From Myxocyprinus asiaticus (taxonomy: Eukaryota; Chordata; Actinopteri; Cypriniformes; Catostomidae), in assembly GCF_019703515.2 (NCBI RefSeq), contig NC_059346.1, positions 56,866,001 through 56,930,000 on the forward strand: a stretch of 64,000 bases of DNA. The letters run 5' to 3'. The number at the start of each line of letters is the position of its first letter. Position 1 is the stretch's first letter. The position numbers were made by a program, and so were the translations under genes. Under the pieces are notes generated by a model that was not told where the DNA came from, ran no database searches, and was given only the letters and a program-made list of their open reading frames with translations. Shown piece by piece: positions 22,697 through 34,620 of the stretch.

Positions 22697-24300
22697 AGTC
22701 AATGCCCAAATTGCAATAAAGGAATTATGATTATCATTCACAATATCTAGTGTGGAATTTGACTCAATAACATAATATTTTATAACATAATATAATATAC
22801 ATAGTGTATAACTGTCCCGCTAAACAGGTTGTGCGATTCCATCAAGCTGAAAATACATTGGGTTACGTCACATCCCAGAACCCTATCAGTCATTGTCTAT
22901 ACTACTCATGATAATAAATAATTGACATGCTCACTGCATTTATCTAAGCTGAATATGTTTCATTTACCTATTTTTTAAAGATAAATACAATTAACAATAA
23001 TAAAATAAATAATAACAAAAAAATTAAAACAAATCAATGACAATATTTTAATAGATTTTAACCATTTTATTTCGTCATTCCCTTAACAATTGTGCTGTTG
23101 AGATAGTCTCAACAATAGAATAATAATAATATGTTTTTGGGGGGTTGCAAGGATCATATGCTGGTTTCTTTTTGTTATCAAGCTCTCACTGTCTTGTTCA
23201 CTTGCTCATTGCAGGGCATTTATTAATCGCTAGATGGCACTGTGTCTTTTTGACCGAATTTCCACAGCGAAAGCGCTTCATAGTGAAGTCATTTACACTG
23301 CTTTTCAAACGAGCCCCATAGGAATCAAAAATATTACCTTAGAATGACAGCCAATCTTATTAACCCAAGCATTTGTTGTTGAGTATGCTTAACCAACTCC
23401 ATTACATTGCGAGTTCATATTTGTGTTAAGGACAGATCCACAGTTATTAACAGTAGATCATGTTTTAAATGTATGCTATTGTCACTGCAGTCACTTGTTG
23501 TTTATTTCTCATTCAAGATGAATGATTTAGAGTGAAAATTAAGCTACTAAATGTCCTTTGAGTAGGCTATATCAAATAATTAGTATTAAAACGTGCAAGT
23601 ATAGCCACCACACTGTTTGCCTTATTATTGAATTTTATTTGATCAAATTTATTTTGGTTAAATCTGATGGGGTCTGGTAATATGGGAGAGTTCATATGCA
23701 TGATAAACATTTAGTATTTTAACAATGTGCATTTTAATGAGATTTTACATGTCTAGTGAAAGTGGTTAGGAGGCGACTGAAAAAGAAAAACAAGATATCT
23801 GAATAGATAGGGTATGCTCAGATTTTATGTGGCAGATACTTTTCAAATGGATTATTTTAACGGTGATCGTGGAAGTTAAAATACAAACGTTGGCTGAATA
23901 GGTTACCCAAATGTGGGAACGCGATTGGAATACTTAACAAAGCCAATTTTACGCACAGACTTTACGGTTTAAGTTGTCAACTTGAATGGGATATAATCAG
24001 CATACTTTAAGGATAGTGTAGTGTAGTGAATATATGCTGATTTATCACTCAGGATTACTAAAATTACTTTACTGAATGTGGTATTTTCATTTCCAGGCTT
24101 GGATACATAGAAAGCCTATGACAATTTACCTGCTCGGCAAAGCTTGCATTTACTATTCATTGACGAAAGACTATGAAGAATAAATAAATAAAGAACTAAA
24201 TAACCACTTTCATTGACATACATTGAATAAAAAACCCTTCGTTGTGTGCGCAACCACAAGTCACCGCCAATAAACTAAATTGGATTCATTTTTAACGTAA
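22693..24300. other. Intergenic DNA upstream of mn1
   Basis: No coding exon is recognised. The segment 23200-23340 has a short higher-complexity block (gctagatggcactgtg, cagcgaaagcgcttcatagtg) that may be a repeat or a conserved element; I could not decide. Confidence 0.4.
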
Positions 24301-24339
24301 ACAGAAGTATGGTAATTGATAATTAATCTGAATGAAAAT

Positions 24340-24660
24340 GTTAATTCTCTGTTTCAAGTGCATTAACAAAACAAACTCCAGGTGGTAATTATGCCGCGCA
24401 TTTGCGCTTTTGTTAAGCATTTTCATGGGATGGACTGAGGCTTTATGCCAATTGAACTTTCATAATGCAAGCCAGCCTTCTGGTTTTACCTCCTGGATAT
24501 TGTCAAAAAGTCTATAATAAGTGGAAAAAGCATAATGAAACATCCATTACCACGAAGAGCTGTCAATTGACAGTAGCAACAGTAAATCAGAATGTTCAAT
24601 CCATAGAAATCACACCAGATATGGTCTTGATCTGATCTGGATCCAAGAAACCAAATGATT
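24340..24660. promoter_or_regulatory. Candidate conserved regulatory block upstream of mn1
   Basis: A non-repetitive, mixed-composition block stands out in AT-rich surroundings. It contains a perfect 14-bp palindrome CTGTCAATTGACAG (24560-24573), made of two facing CTGTCA / TGACAG half-sites of the type bound by TALE homeodomain factors (MEIS/PKNOX/TGIF), and homeodomain-like core sequences (ggtaattatg near 24384). Conservation itself cannot be seen from one sequence. Confidence 0.35.
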
Positions 24661-24739
24661 AATTTTTTTTTTTTTTTTCCCTCGATCAAGCAGATGGCAT
24701 TATCCTCTTGTAACACGAACAGACAAATCCTGGACTACC

Positions 24740-25908
24740 TTAAGAGGTCGTCCCTCCCTCGGCACGCATGCGATTGGCTGATCTTTGCAGATCAGTACCT
24801 TGCAGAAATGCAAAACTTGTTGCTGGTTGTCGCGCTCGTTGCGCGCAGTGCTGAGCGCTTCAGACATCAGTATGTGATCTATCAGTGAATCGTTTCCAGC
24901 TGGAGTGGAGCAAAGCTCAAAACTGATGCGATTAGAAGAGGACTCTAAATGTGCCATCCGGAGTGCTGGCTGTAATTGAAATTGCTCGATTGCGCGGAAA
25001 ATGAGAAGGACCGATGGGACTGTGTTGCCAAGCAGCTCTGTCGTGGCGGGCTTTGGATAGTGCCTGTATCGCTTGGAGCTCAAAAAGACGGTCGCACAAA
25101 GACGGGCGGTCAGGGTTTACCTTTTAATACACGGCACTTTCTTCTGCCTTTGACTTCGACTTCCTCACTTGTTCAGCTCAACCCAAGGGAACTATTTCAT
25201 TACAACTCATGCAATTTTAAAGAATCGAACGCATTTTTAAAGGAAAGAGGATACCAAATAATATTGTTCTGGATTTCATGTGGACACATATGTTACTCTG
25301 GATCGTGTTGCAATATGCGTTCAAAAAGGATTTTTAAACAGAAATTAATATTTACCTCACTTTGGACATTTAACAGCGCATTGGAATTATAATCTGCGGA
25401 CAATGGTTTGACAGAACGTTCGATATATTTTTATATGTGTTGTCAAATTTGATAAGGGTACTTTTGCGTTAAGGGGGTTCTTTTAATCGAAGCCGTACTT
25501 TGCGGTGTTTTAGCACCTTTGCGGACAAATTTCTGCATACAAATAAGTTTTTGTGACTAAATCATAAGGACAGAACTAGCATTTTCTGTTAAATTCAGTT
25601 TTGGCTCCTCTATTAGTATTATTATTAATATTATTATTGTACAATTATTCTTATTTTATACTACTTCAAGGCAATACATATGGAGCAAATTATTTACTAG
25701 ACCGTTAATACTATAGACCGCTTTTGTAGAGTATTTTATCTTACATTTTTATGTTCATTTACAATGGGCTTATAATATCAGTTTTCATTAATGAATTATA
25801 AATAACTGTGGTTCTCAACAACAAGCATAATTTTTTATTGATGGCTATATCACATTATATTATTTTTTTCATGTTTTTTACATTTTACATTACTTGAGTT
25901 TGCTAAAG

Positions 25909-25940
<32 letters not shown>

Positions 25941-26011
25941 GAACGAGACTGCAGACACTGCAGCGCAGAGCCAGGCGAGCTGGCTGTCATGCGGGATTGA
26001 TCGTGGGAAGT
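24740..26011 (+). promoter_or_regulatory. mn1: Putative mn1 promoter and 5' leader
   Basis: 24740-25080 is the most CpG-rich part upstream of mn1 (cgcgctcgttgcgcgcagtg near 24829) and contains an inverted CCAAT box (gattggctga, about 24772). MN1 in mammals has a long single-exon leader, so a start around 24.8-25.0 kb is plausible, but no TATA box or initiator fixes it. The last 100 bases hold a 30-A run (25909-25938) and a minimal uORF ATG-CGG-GAT-TGA (25989-26000) that ends 11 bases before the MN1 start codon. The 138-residue open frame at 24976-25392 begins at TTG, not ATG. Confidence 0.45.
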
Positions 26012-29000
26012 ATGTTTGGGGTGGAACAGTTTGGTCCACAGATTAATAACAGAAATTCTGGCCACACCGAGAAAAACTTTAACCAGCCAAGACTGAGCAT
26101 GAGCTCCCATTACAAGAGCCCTGGTTTTCATGCTGGAGGCCCTCAAGGGACAGTTGAGCCTGGTATGGGCCCACTTAACGAGCCTCCTGTGATTGAGATA
26201 AACATGAACATGAATGGAGGAGAACAGTATGGTGGATTTCAGCAAAGACACTCAGAATTGCATGGAGGAAATCTCCAGCAGCAACAGCAGGCCTCGATGC
26301 ATGGATTTTTTAACGCTCAACAACCTCATAATCACCCCCATGGCCATCAAGCACATTCACACCAACACCATCAACACTTCGGGGGAAATTTTGGGGGACC
26401 TGAACCTGGGCCCTCCTGCTTACACGGTGGTAGGATGATGGGTTACAACAGTGGAATGGGATTCACAGAGGGTTTTGACCCTCTTGCTGAGGGACAGCCA
26501 GCAGACAGCTTCTCTCAGCAGCAGTCCCAGCAGCAGCAAAGGCCAGGCTCCATGCCTGATTTTCAGCACCATGGACCCTCCAGTGGAAATCACCCTGTCC
26601 CTGCTCCATGTCTCCCCTTGGACCAATCACCTAATCGTGCTGCTTCTTTCCATGGCCTTGCTTCAGCATCCTCCTCGTCAGAAAGTCACAATCTGGAGCC
26701 CAGGCGAATGCCCCCACCAGGTGGTGTTGAAGGACTTGACTACAACTATTCTAATGAGCCTTCATCTGGACATTTTGAAGTGTCTGTGTTCTCCCCCTCT
26801 GAATCAGACTCTCAGCTTTCCCATTTTGGGCCTGGGCGGCAGGTGCCAGGGCCCATTTTTCCTGGAAACCCTGGCTTGTCTCGTGCTCCTGGAATGCAGA
26901 GCATTGCTAAAGGACACCCCCATGCCCCCCCTCAGCAGCAGCAGCCCTCAGCACAGCACAGTGTGTTCTTTGAACGTTTTGGGGGTGGACGCAAAATACC
27001 AGTGGGGATAGAGCCCGGTGCCAGACATCCTCTCATGCAGCAGCCAGGCTTGATTGGCCGACAGAACACTTGCCCTCCATCTCTCCCACGGCTCCCACAA
27101 TCAGAGACAGGGTCTGGCAATGCCAGTATGCAAGAGGGCGGTGTCATGATGCCTGGCCAGCATAATCAGTTTGAATACCCTATTCACAGACCAGAGAACA
27201 GAGGGATGCATAGTTATGGCGACCCCATGTTCAATATGCAGCAGCAGCCTCCCCCTCCTCAGCAGCCTTCCAATCAAAGGCTGCAACACTTTGATTCTCC
27301 TTATTTAAATATGGCTAAGAGGCCCAGATATGATTTCCCAAATACCGCCCATGGCGGCGAGAGTTGTGGCAATTGGAACAGTGGCATTCATAACCCATCG
27401 GGTTTGGAGAATCACCTCTCTCCATCAGCCTACCCTGGCCTGCCTGGAGAGTTCACCCCCCCTGTGACGGATGGCTTTCCACCAGGCCCATCGCTGCAAC
27501 ATGCAGGGCCTGAGCAGCAGTCAATGCAGCAGCAACAGAACGCAGCATTGATAATCAAGCAAATGGCCTCTCGGAGTCAGCAGCAAAGAATGAGACAACC
27601 TAATCTGCAGCAGCTGGGTCACCACACAGATGTTCCTCAAGGGACCCTTGGACATGGAGGTCCTGTGGGAGGCATGCCCCAATCCAGTTTTGAAAGAGAG
27701 AATGGTGGGAGGATGATGAACTTTGATGGACGGAACCCACACATGACTTTGGAGAGTGGGTGGTTTCCAGGGCCACATCCACCCAGGGAAATGCTAGGCC
27801 ATCGCATGGGTCCAGGTGGAGAAGTTGGAACTCATGATATGCAGCAAAATGGCCCTGGCATGATGTTCAGACCTGGTGTGAATGGAATGGGCTTGCAGGA
27901 GCCTATGAGGATACCGGGGGAGGGGCACGTGCAACCCTTACATTCACCTAACATACACTCGCAGTTCAACAGTGGCATGGGGAACCTTTCACAGATGCAG
28001 TCACCCAGCACAGGTGTGGGCTTGCCCAATACACCATCAGAAAGGCACCCCAATGAATTTTCTGGGCCACCCATGGCTGGTCCGCCCTCTTTTCCCTATG
28101 GAGGCTCTAATCGACAGGGAGCTCCCCACAGTAACTCTCAAGGGGTGAGCACCTCACCAGGGAGATTTACATCCCAGTCAGACTTTCCCACTAGCCAGCG
28201 TTCCTCAGTCAGCAAACTGGGGGGACTTTCCTTAGGGAATTTTAGCAAAACGAGTGGCAAGGACAATGTTTTTGGACAGAGCTGCCTGGCAGCCCTCTCT
28301 ACTGCCTGTCAGAACATGATTGCCAGCCTGGGGGCCCCTAACCTCAATGTGACATTCAACAAGAAGTCTCAGGGAGAGGGGAAACGAAAGCTGAGTCAGA
28401 CAGAGCAGGACATGAATAACAGCATGGTTAATGGCACCGGTAATGCTGGTACCGAATATTTCCCAAGCATTTCTGCCCCCCAAAGTGGGCAGATGCCTAG
28501 TGCTGTAAATAGCAACATTAAACCAGCAGTTCAAAATCAGACGGTGCAGGGGGAAGCCAGCACCCTCTCCCCAAATTACAGTATGGACGCTATCCCTTGC
28601 AGTGAGGGGAAAGCAGCAACAGGGTGTGGGAGAGGGAGAGGGAGGAGAAAAAGAGAAAATGGCCATGTGAGCCCTGGCATTTTTTTCCCCTCCGACAACA
28701 GTAACCCTGTTGTAAGTCCTGGCCAGCAGGTGGCCCCAGGAGCTGGCGTGGGGGAGAGAAGTACAGGCACATCACAAGACAAGCCCCACACCTCTCCCTC
28801 ATGGGGGAAAGGGGGTGACCTGATGATGGGAGATCAGGCTGACCTTATGTCATCTCTTGACAGTGGCATCCAGAGTGTATCAAAGTCTAATGGCTGTTCA
28901 CCTCACATGGACTTTACTGAGGACATTGGCACACATTACAGCAATGAGGATGAGGTATCATCAAGCTCAGACGCTGCAGCCTCTGTGAAGGCTGGCCACA

Positions 29001-29504
29001 GCCCTCTGTTAGGCTCGCCCAAGTTGCAGAGGGACAGTGGACTAATAGTTGGGCAGAAAGGGCACGGCATGGGCCTCTCCAACCACACTACCTCAACATC
29101 GGATGGCTTTGGTGGAATAGGCCAACCGGGCACACCGGGTATGGAGCAAGTCCGCACACCCTCCAGCACCTCTGGCCAGGATGAAATTCATCCACTAGAA
29201 ATACTGCAGGCTCAGATCCAGCTTCAGCGTCAGCAATTCAGCATTTCAGAAGACCAGCCTTTAGCTGTAAAAAATAACAAAAAAGGTAGTGACTGCAGTG
29301 GGCAAAACGGAGATGGAGAGCTTGCTAGCTGTAGCCCAGATGCTGGAAAGGGTAATGTGGACACCATTGATCTGGACACACTCATGGCTGAGCAGCATGC
29401 CACCTGGTATGTGCCCAGTGACAAGTCTCTGCTTGAGGATTCAGAGGAGGAGAAGTCTGTGGGTGTGTGGGAAAAAAATAAGGCCCAGGGAACCATCAAA
29501 GAAG
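26012..29504 (+). CDS. mn1: MN1 transcriptional co-regulator, exon 1 (residues 1-1164 plus first base of codon 1165)
   Basis: Encodes nearly all of MN1, a nuclear, largely disordered co-activator of neural-crest and craniofacial development and a human oncogene partner. The true start is the ATG at 26012 ([12 protein letters not shown], matching human MFGLDQFEPQIN); the open frame extends 15 bases further only through a TTG. Visible parts: His-rich stretch 106-122; [35 protein letters not shown]; short Q runs; M505 followed by only four Q where human has a long polyQ; a strongly conserved block, residues 734-796 ([20 protein letters not shown], then NLNVTFNKK); basic RGRGRRKR at 874-881, likely NLS or AT-hook-like; [20 protein letters not shown]; acidic [10 protein letters not shown] near the end. 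The donor is gaag|gtgaat at 29504/29505. Length 1233 in total against about 1320 in human. No stops or frameshifts. Confidence 0.97.
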
Positions 29505-29992
29505 GTGAATATTTATACTACTGAGTTAAACATCTTAAACATGCAGTGTGTGAAGTGGTGATAGTTGTTACATTTAAACTTATGCAGCCACTCTTAGAAA
29601 CAACAAGATTTCTTGGACATAAATGCAGAGAAATACTTCCAAGTCAAGTTGACAAATATGGTACAAAAGGATAATGTTAAATAATACAAATGTTTAAAAA
29701 AAATGTTACACAGAGGAAAAATGAAATATTACTAGAAAACTATAAGGAAGAGCCATAGTAAAATATGATGGAGACACAGACTCGGGTCAGTTCACTCACT
29801 GTCTCTCATTCTGTGGCAGACACACATTCCTTGTGTTCTCTTAATAAGATAGGCAGTCTTTCGTTGTTTGTTAAAAGGTAAAATGTGCTGTGATTATGTT
29901 TAATTTTGTGGTAAATGTTTTCCAGATATCTGTGTATTTTTGTGCATCTCTCCCTCTCTCTGTCTCTCTCTCTTTTACTTTCTCAAACAAAT

Positions 29993-30019
<27 letters not shown>
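29993..30019. repeat. (CA)n microsatellite
   Basis: A CA dinucleotide run within the mn1 intron, preceded by an imperfect CT-rich stretch (29945-29975). Confidence 0.9.
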
Positions 30020-30024
<5 letters not shown>

Positions 30025-31013
30025 GCTATCCTTCATATGATTCATATTTTACGCAAAAGCAATGACTTTGATTTTTTTATTTGAGGATTTGTCATTTTTA
30101 TGTTGTTATTAAAGGGGAAATTCGAGCATACTAAACGCTGTTTTTAATTAATATATTTTATATGTTAGTATGGGCTTACAGAAAACGAACACTTAAAGAA
30201 CACCAGAAATGTGGAAAAAATCTTCAACAACGGCTATGATGAGGTTAATATTAGGCAATTAAAACGTCGTAAAAAGTCAGTACAAAAAATAAAAGACAAA
30301 AATGTGGTTATTACTGTTATTATTTAAAGGCATTTAAAAGTGTCGTTTTGGTTTAAAAGCTAAGACATTTAATAGGCACCCTTCAGCTAAAGCACGAACA
30401 TTTATTTAGGTATTTCTTCAATGTTATGAGTTCACATAAAACCACACAGACAGGTTTCAAAAGAGTCGTGAGTGTCTAAGAAATATTTTCCTGTTGCTCT
30501 TTATCTCGATTTTCCCTCACAATAGCCTAACACTGAGAAGACCAATTGTTATGATACGTTTTAGCCACGGAATGTTCCTTTTTCTGATATTATTATTATT
30601 ACTATTACTATTATTATTATTATTATTTATTAAATTAATTAAATGAGGACATGCACAAACTTTTTGCTTTCGCTGAATTATGGTATTTCCTCAGACCACA
30701 CCTTGACATGCCATTTGACTGTTGAAATTGTTTTTTAATTTTTCATGGCTTTTCTAATGTGTCAAGTAAATTATTCATTTTCAGAGTTGCATTATTTTTA
30801 TGAAAAGTTACACAAATTGTTGCAAAAAAAAATCCCATTGACATAATGTATCCTACGAAGTGTAGGAATAGAATGTAGGAATTAGAAATGTCCTTTTCTA
30901 ATTGTGTGTTTGCTGGTTAATGGCAAATTCTATTTTAATTTAATAATTTAAGTTTCATGATATAGCCTACCTGTTATGTCCCTCTTATAAAAATAATAAT
31001 TTCTTGCTCGTTT
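30020..31013. other. mn1 intron, AT-rich
   Basis: An (ATT)n-like tract lies at 30585-30630. Otherwise nothing is recognised. Confidence 0.5.
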
Positions 31014-31640
31014 ACATTAAGCAGCGTGATTCAATCATGAGCTCATATATTTGGTGTGTGTGTCCTACACTTGGCACTTGTCCTTCAGTTTAATCAGTGT
31101 ATGAAACAGTAATTGTCTTTACTGAAAAGGCAGCGGGACGGACACACATAATTGAATCGCCACGGCCGGAGTGCGCTTTCACACATGTTAATAGTTCGCC
31201 CCGGTGTGCATTATGTGCCCCTTTGTTCAGGCTAACTGCGGGTGGGAGGGTGCAAGGGGGGCTTTCAGAGAAGGCAACCTCAAGTCAAGGCCTATTGTTT
31301 AACATTCAGTGTTGTCAAGCACACCATCCCCATCTCTCGTCGCTTATTTTGCGTAATAGACTAGTGAACGTATCCACCACCACAGAGCCAAATGGATTTG
31401 TGGCGCATCTGTCTACGCGTTCAATATAAATCAAATGCATTTTTTTTTTCCCCTTAACATTTCCCTCCCTTTTTTTCCCCCACCAACTGCGCGTTTCTCT
31501 CTTTCTTTTCCAGTCTCCCTCACTCCCCATGTTTTTTTCCATTTCCTCCTCGCATTCAGCCCCCGGAGCTGTAAACGCACATCGTGCTGGTGCAATCGAT
31601 AGCTAGTTAGCACAAATCACAAGCCTTGACAGATTTTCAT
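31014..31640. promoter_or_regulatory. Candidate conserved non-coding element(s) in mn1 intron
   Basis: This block is markedly GC-richer and more complex than its AT-rich surroundings, does not pair with any other repeat in the window, and has no convincing ORF; a 110-residue open frame at 31097-31429 has no domain. It includes segments such as 'aattgaatcgccacggccgg' and 'aatggatttgtggcgcatct'. Position near the 5' end of the intron of a developmental regulator is typical for enhancers. This is inference only. Confidence 0.35.
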
Positions 31641-32629
31641 TTGAGTGGCGTAGACAGCAGAGATGAGAGAAGGGTTACAAGGTGTTTGCGGCTTGTGAAA
31701 TTGCATCAGATGCATTGCACTGCAGCATGCAAGGGGACTGTTACATTCTAAAAGAGATTCACACCATCATTTTTACTGGCCTGTATAACACGTAACTTTT
31801 AAAAGTATAGGAATGTGTCTTGTAATTTTAATTAGGTTACCACGGTGCTTAATATAGGACATTGTTAATATGGATTTATATGATGCAGTAATTCATTTAT
31901 GAGCCTCAAAATCATTTTTAAGGTGCATTGAAATGAATTGCACTATGCTGTTTAAAGAGAAAAGAAGCAGCTATTTTTCTCTGATCTGACCCTTAAAATT
32001 ACATTTGTTGGTATATCCTAATGTAGTCAGGTTTATTTATAATATTTTTGACATGAATAAAATGAGTTAACTTAAATGTTACCATTTGAAGCATTTGTAC
32101 AGGGTATAAGAGTAAATATGAAGCATTAGTTAACTATGTATCGCTGAGGAATAGGGAATATTTTGGATGGTCTGTCTTTTTATTGAGGCTTTGTTGTTCT
32201 CGTATAATCACCACAAATAATGTATGACCTAATATAATTGAATATACACAAAATCAGCTGCAATTTCTTTGCAATATAAACTAAATGCTTTTTTTTTTTT
32301 TTTTTTGCCCATGAATGTGTGATTTTACACATTTTACATATTTAAATGTAAAAATAAGTATCATGACAGGTTAATTCAATATGTTTATTTGCATAAATCC
32401 AAGGTGTAAAAAAAAATCAGCATGTAAAATGTAAAAAAAAATGAGAGATTTGGATAAGCGTTTGTAATAGGCTAATACGATTTTTATTTCAAATAGCTGA
32501 AACTCAGAATTAATGACTTTAATGCAACAGTTTTATGTTAGAAAATAATCAGATTTTTCTTTTTTTTAAAATCCTTCTAGAAATCTTAAACACACATCTT
32601 AAATTTTCCCCATGCCTTTCAAGTATGCA
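31641..32629. other. mn1 intron, AT-rich
   Basis: A T run lies at 32289-32306. No gene or structured repeat was recognised. Confidence 0.5.
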
Positions 32630-33300
32630 CACTGTTCGGATGAGGTTTTGGACTATTTTCCTGATAGATTTGCTCAAGGTTGTTCCAGATAAACAGATAC
32701 GTGTTTGCAGTAATTTTCAATTATTGGATTGATATATGGGCTTTGACTGGGCTGCAATATACTCATATTTGTTCTTGAGCCAGTTTTAATTTGGCTTTGT
32801 GCTTGTGATCATTGTCCATCTGAGAGATGACCGCTCTCCCTTTGGCTTTAGCAGAAGAAGCAGGTTCCTTTGCAGTATTTCCTTGTACTTTGCACCGTTT
32901 TCCTTCTGTTTGAACAAAATGCCCAGTCCCTTGCAGCCCCATGTATTATGCTACAGCACCATCACATTTCTTTGTAGGTATGGTGGGCTGTGTTTTGTCC
33001 TAAAGCACTAGTGTAGTCTCAAACTGACCACAAAGCATTTTACTTTCTAATTGTGTCACAAATATGCTTTTCTACAAAGTACTTTTAGGTGGTCATTATT
33101 GGCCTGTTTTGTGCCTCCCTGCCTTATAGACTAGTGCTTTACAGAGCTCTTTATATGGGAAAGGTGCTAAATTCTGTGGCTTATTCGAAGTGATCACTGG
33201 CCTCTCTGTGGCTTCTCTCTTAAATCTTTTTGGTAGTGGCTGGGTGGCTTGATGTAGCTTCCACTTCCTAAAAATTTAACTGGCAGTTCACACTGGAATA
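32630..33300 (-). mobile_element. Decayed Tc1-like transposase fragment, copy A
   Basis: The reverse strand at about 32763-32826 reads ...MDNDHKHKAKLKLAQ..., the counterpart of the conserved QDNDPKHT motif around the second catalytic Asp of Tc1-like DDE transposases. Further downstream, 'gtaggtatggtgggctgtg' (about 32975-32993) is the complement of another conserved transposase stretch. Stops and indels make it non-functional. 32630-32896 is repeated at 34631-34896; 33090-33190 is repeated inverted at about 38567-38665. Confidence 0.65.
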
Positions 33301-33445
33301 TTTTGCGTATTGTTTTGTACAATTTACTATTTTATGCAGATGTCTTACTTATCTCTGTTTATTTTTATTTTTTTTATATATATGCTGTAGTTTTCTTAAA
33401 TTCAGATTGACAACCCAAATAATGATCTTTAGGAGTTTGTTTTGT

Positions 33446-33505
<60 letters not shown>

Positions 33506-33518
33506 TGTATATGCTACA

Positions 33519-33585
<67 letters not shown>

Positions 33586-34620
33586 TGTATACATATATTT
33601 TTGTAAATATATTTTTAAATATATATATTTTTTAGATTCAAAATAATGTAATAATCACAGTTAAAAATGTGAATACTACACTTATATTGCCAAATCTTCT
33701 TAACAATACAACAATGTTTCATGAGAAATTAGTTTTCTTGTGTGCAGTAAGTGTAAATATATTATACATTACTGTTGTGTATCTGCATTTGAAAGAGTTC
33801 CGGTTGTGATTAGTCACTACAGCTGTAGCTACTGAGGATTTCCCATTGGGCCGCTGAAGCGCATGCTGCAAATGATAGTAATGACCCCCACTGGACTGTT
33901 CATAAAACCTCTTTAGCTCTTCTTTGTGAACATGATAAATGACATAGCAAGTAAGAAGAGGCTTTACTACACTAGATCCGAAGCATACGCACTTCTGCAT
34001 TCTTGAGCATGAGTCAGTTTTAGGGTAGTTTTTCCTTTGCAGAGCAGAAAAAAAATACAAAATGGAGTTTCTCGTGAAACCTCGGTGCAATATTCAGCCT
34101 TTAAGAAACATATCTGCATCCACCCAGCAGCACAATGTTATAGACAAGAAATAGACATGAGGAAAATAAATAAAGAATATACACAAACAAAATACACAAA
34201 GTAATCAGTTGAAAGTAAAGAGAGTAACACATGCAGATCAATACAAGGTATACATTTTAAGTTAAGACATTTTCACGCATACTATAAGTTGTAATGCCCT
34301 TCAAGTGGAGTCAGAAATATCTTAATTACAAATTCCAAGCACATGAATGAGTGGGAAACCCGGAATTCTAGTTGTTACCAGAGTTGCCGAGTTGTGAAGT
34401 TGAAAGGGGCTTGTCGACATGAAAGATGATGGGAAACAATGATTTTGATAAGTTATTTCAATTTCAGTGCTTTATTTTAATAATATGAATATGTTATATG
34501 ACAGTCAACTAATGACTCATCCTTTGCTGTTTGTTGTAGGGAAATGTAATGATAATTTGTTAGATAACATGCATTAATACATCATGTAGGCCATGTATAA
34601 GTGATGCAGGTGTGTTCAGT
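33301..34620. other. mn1 intron with a large compound (AT)n microsatellite
   Basis: 33450-33597 is two long (AT)n blocks joined by 'actgtatatgctacatgcat'. 33720-34100 has mixed composition without a recognised repeat; its 123-residue minus-strand open frame shows no domain. 34120-34620 is AT-rich. Confidence 0.6.

Noticed and set aside
24976..25392. 138-residue frame in the mn1 leader as a possible gene
   Set aside because: It opens at TTG, with no ATG until near its end, and has no recognisable domain.
25997..26011. Five extra N-terminal residues of the long mn1 open frame (starting at TTG)
   Set aside because: TTG is not a normal vertebrate start; the ATG at 26012 aligns with the human MN1 start.
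26214..29561. Overlapping open frames in other phases and on the minus strand across mn1 exon 1 (up to 186 residues)
   Set aside because: They are shadows of a long, GC- and Q/P/G-rich coding exon; none has a domain, and the MN1 frame explains the region.
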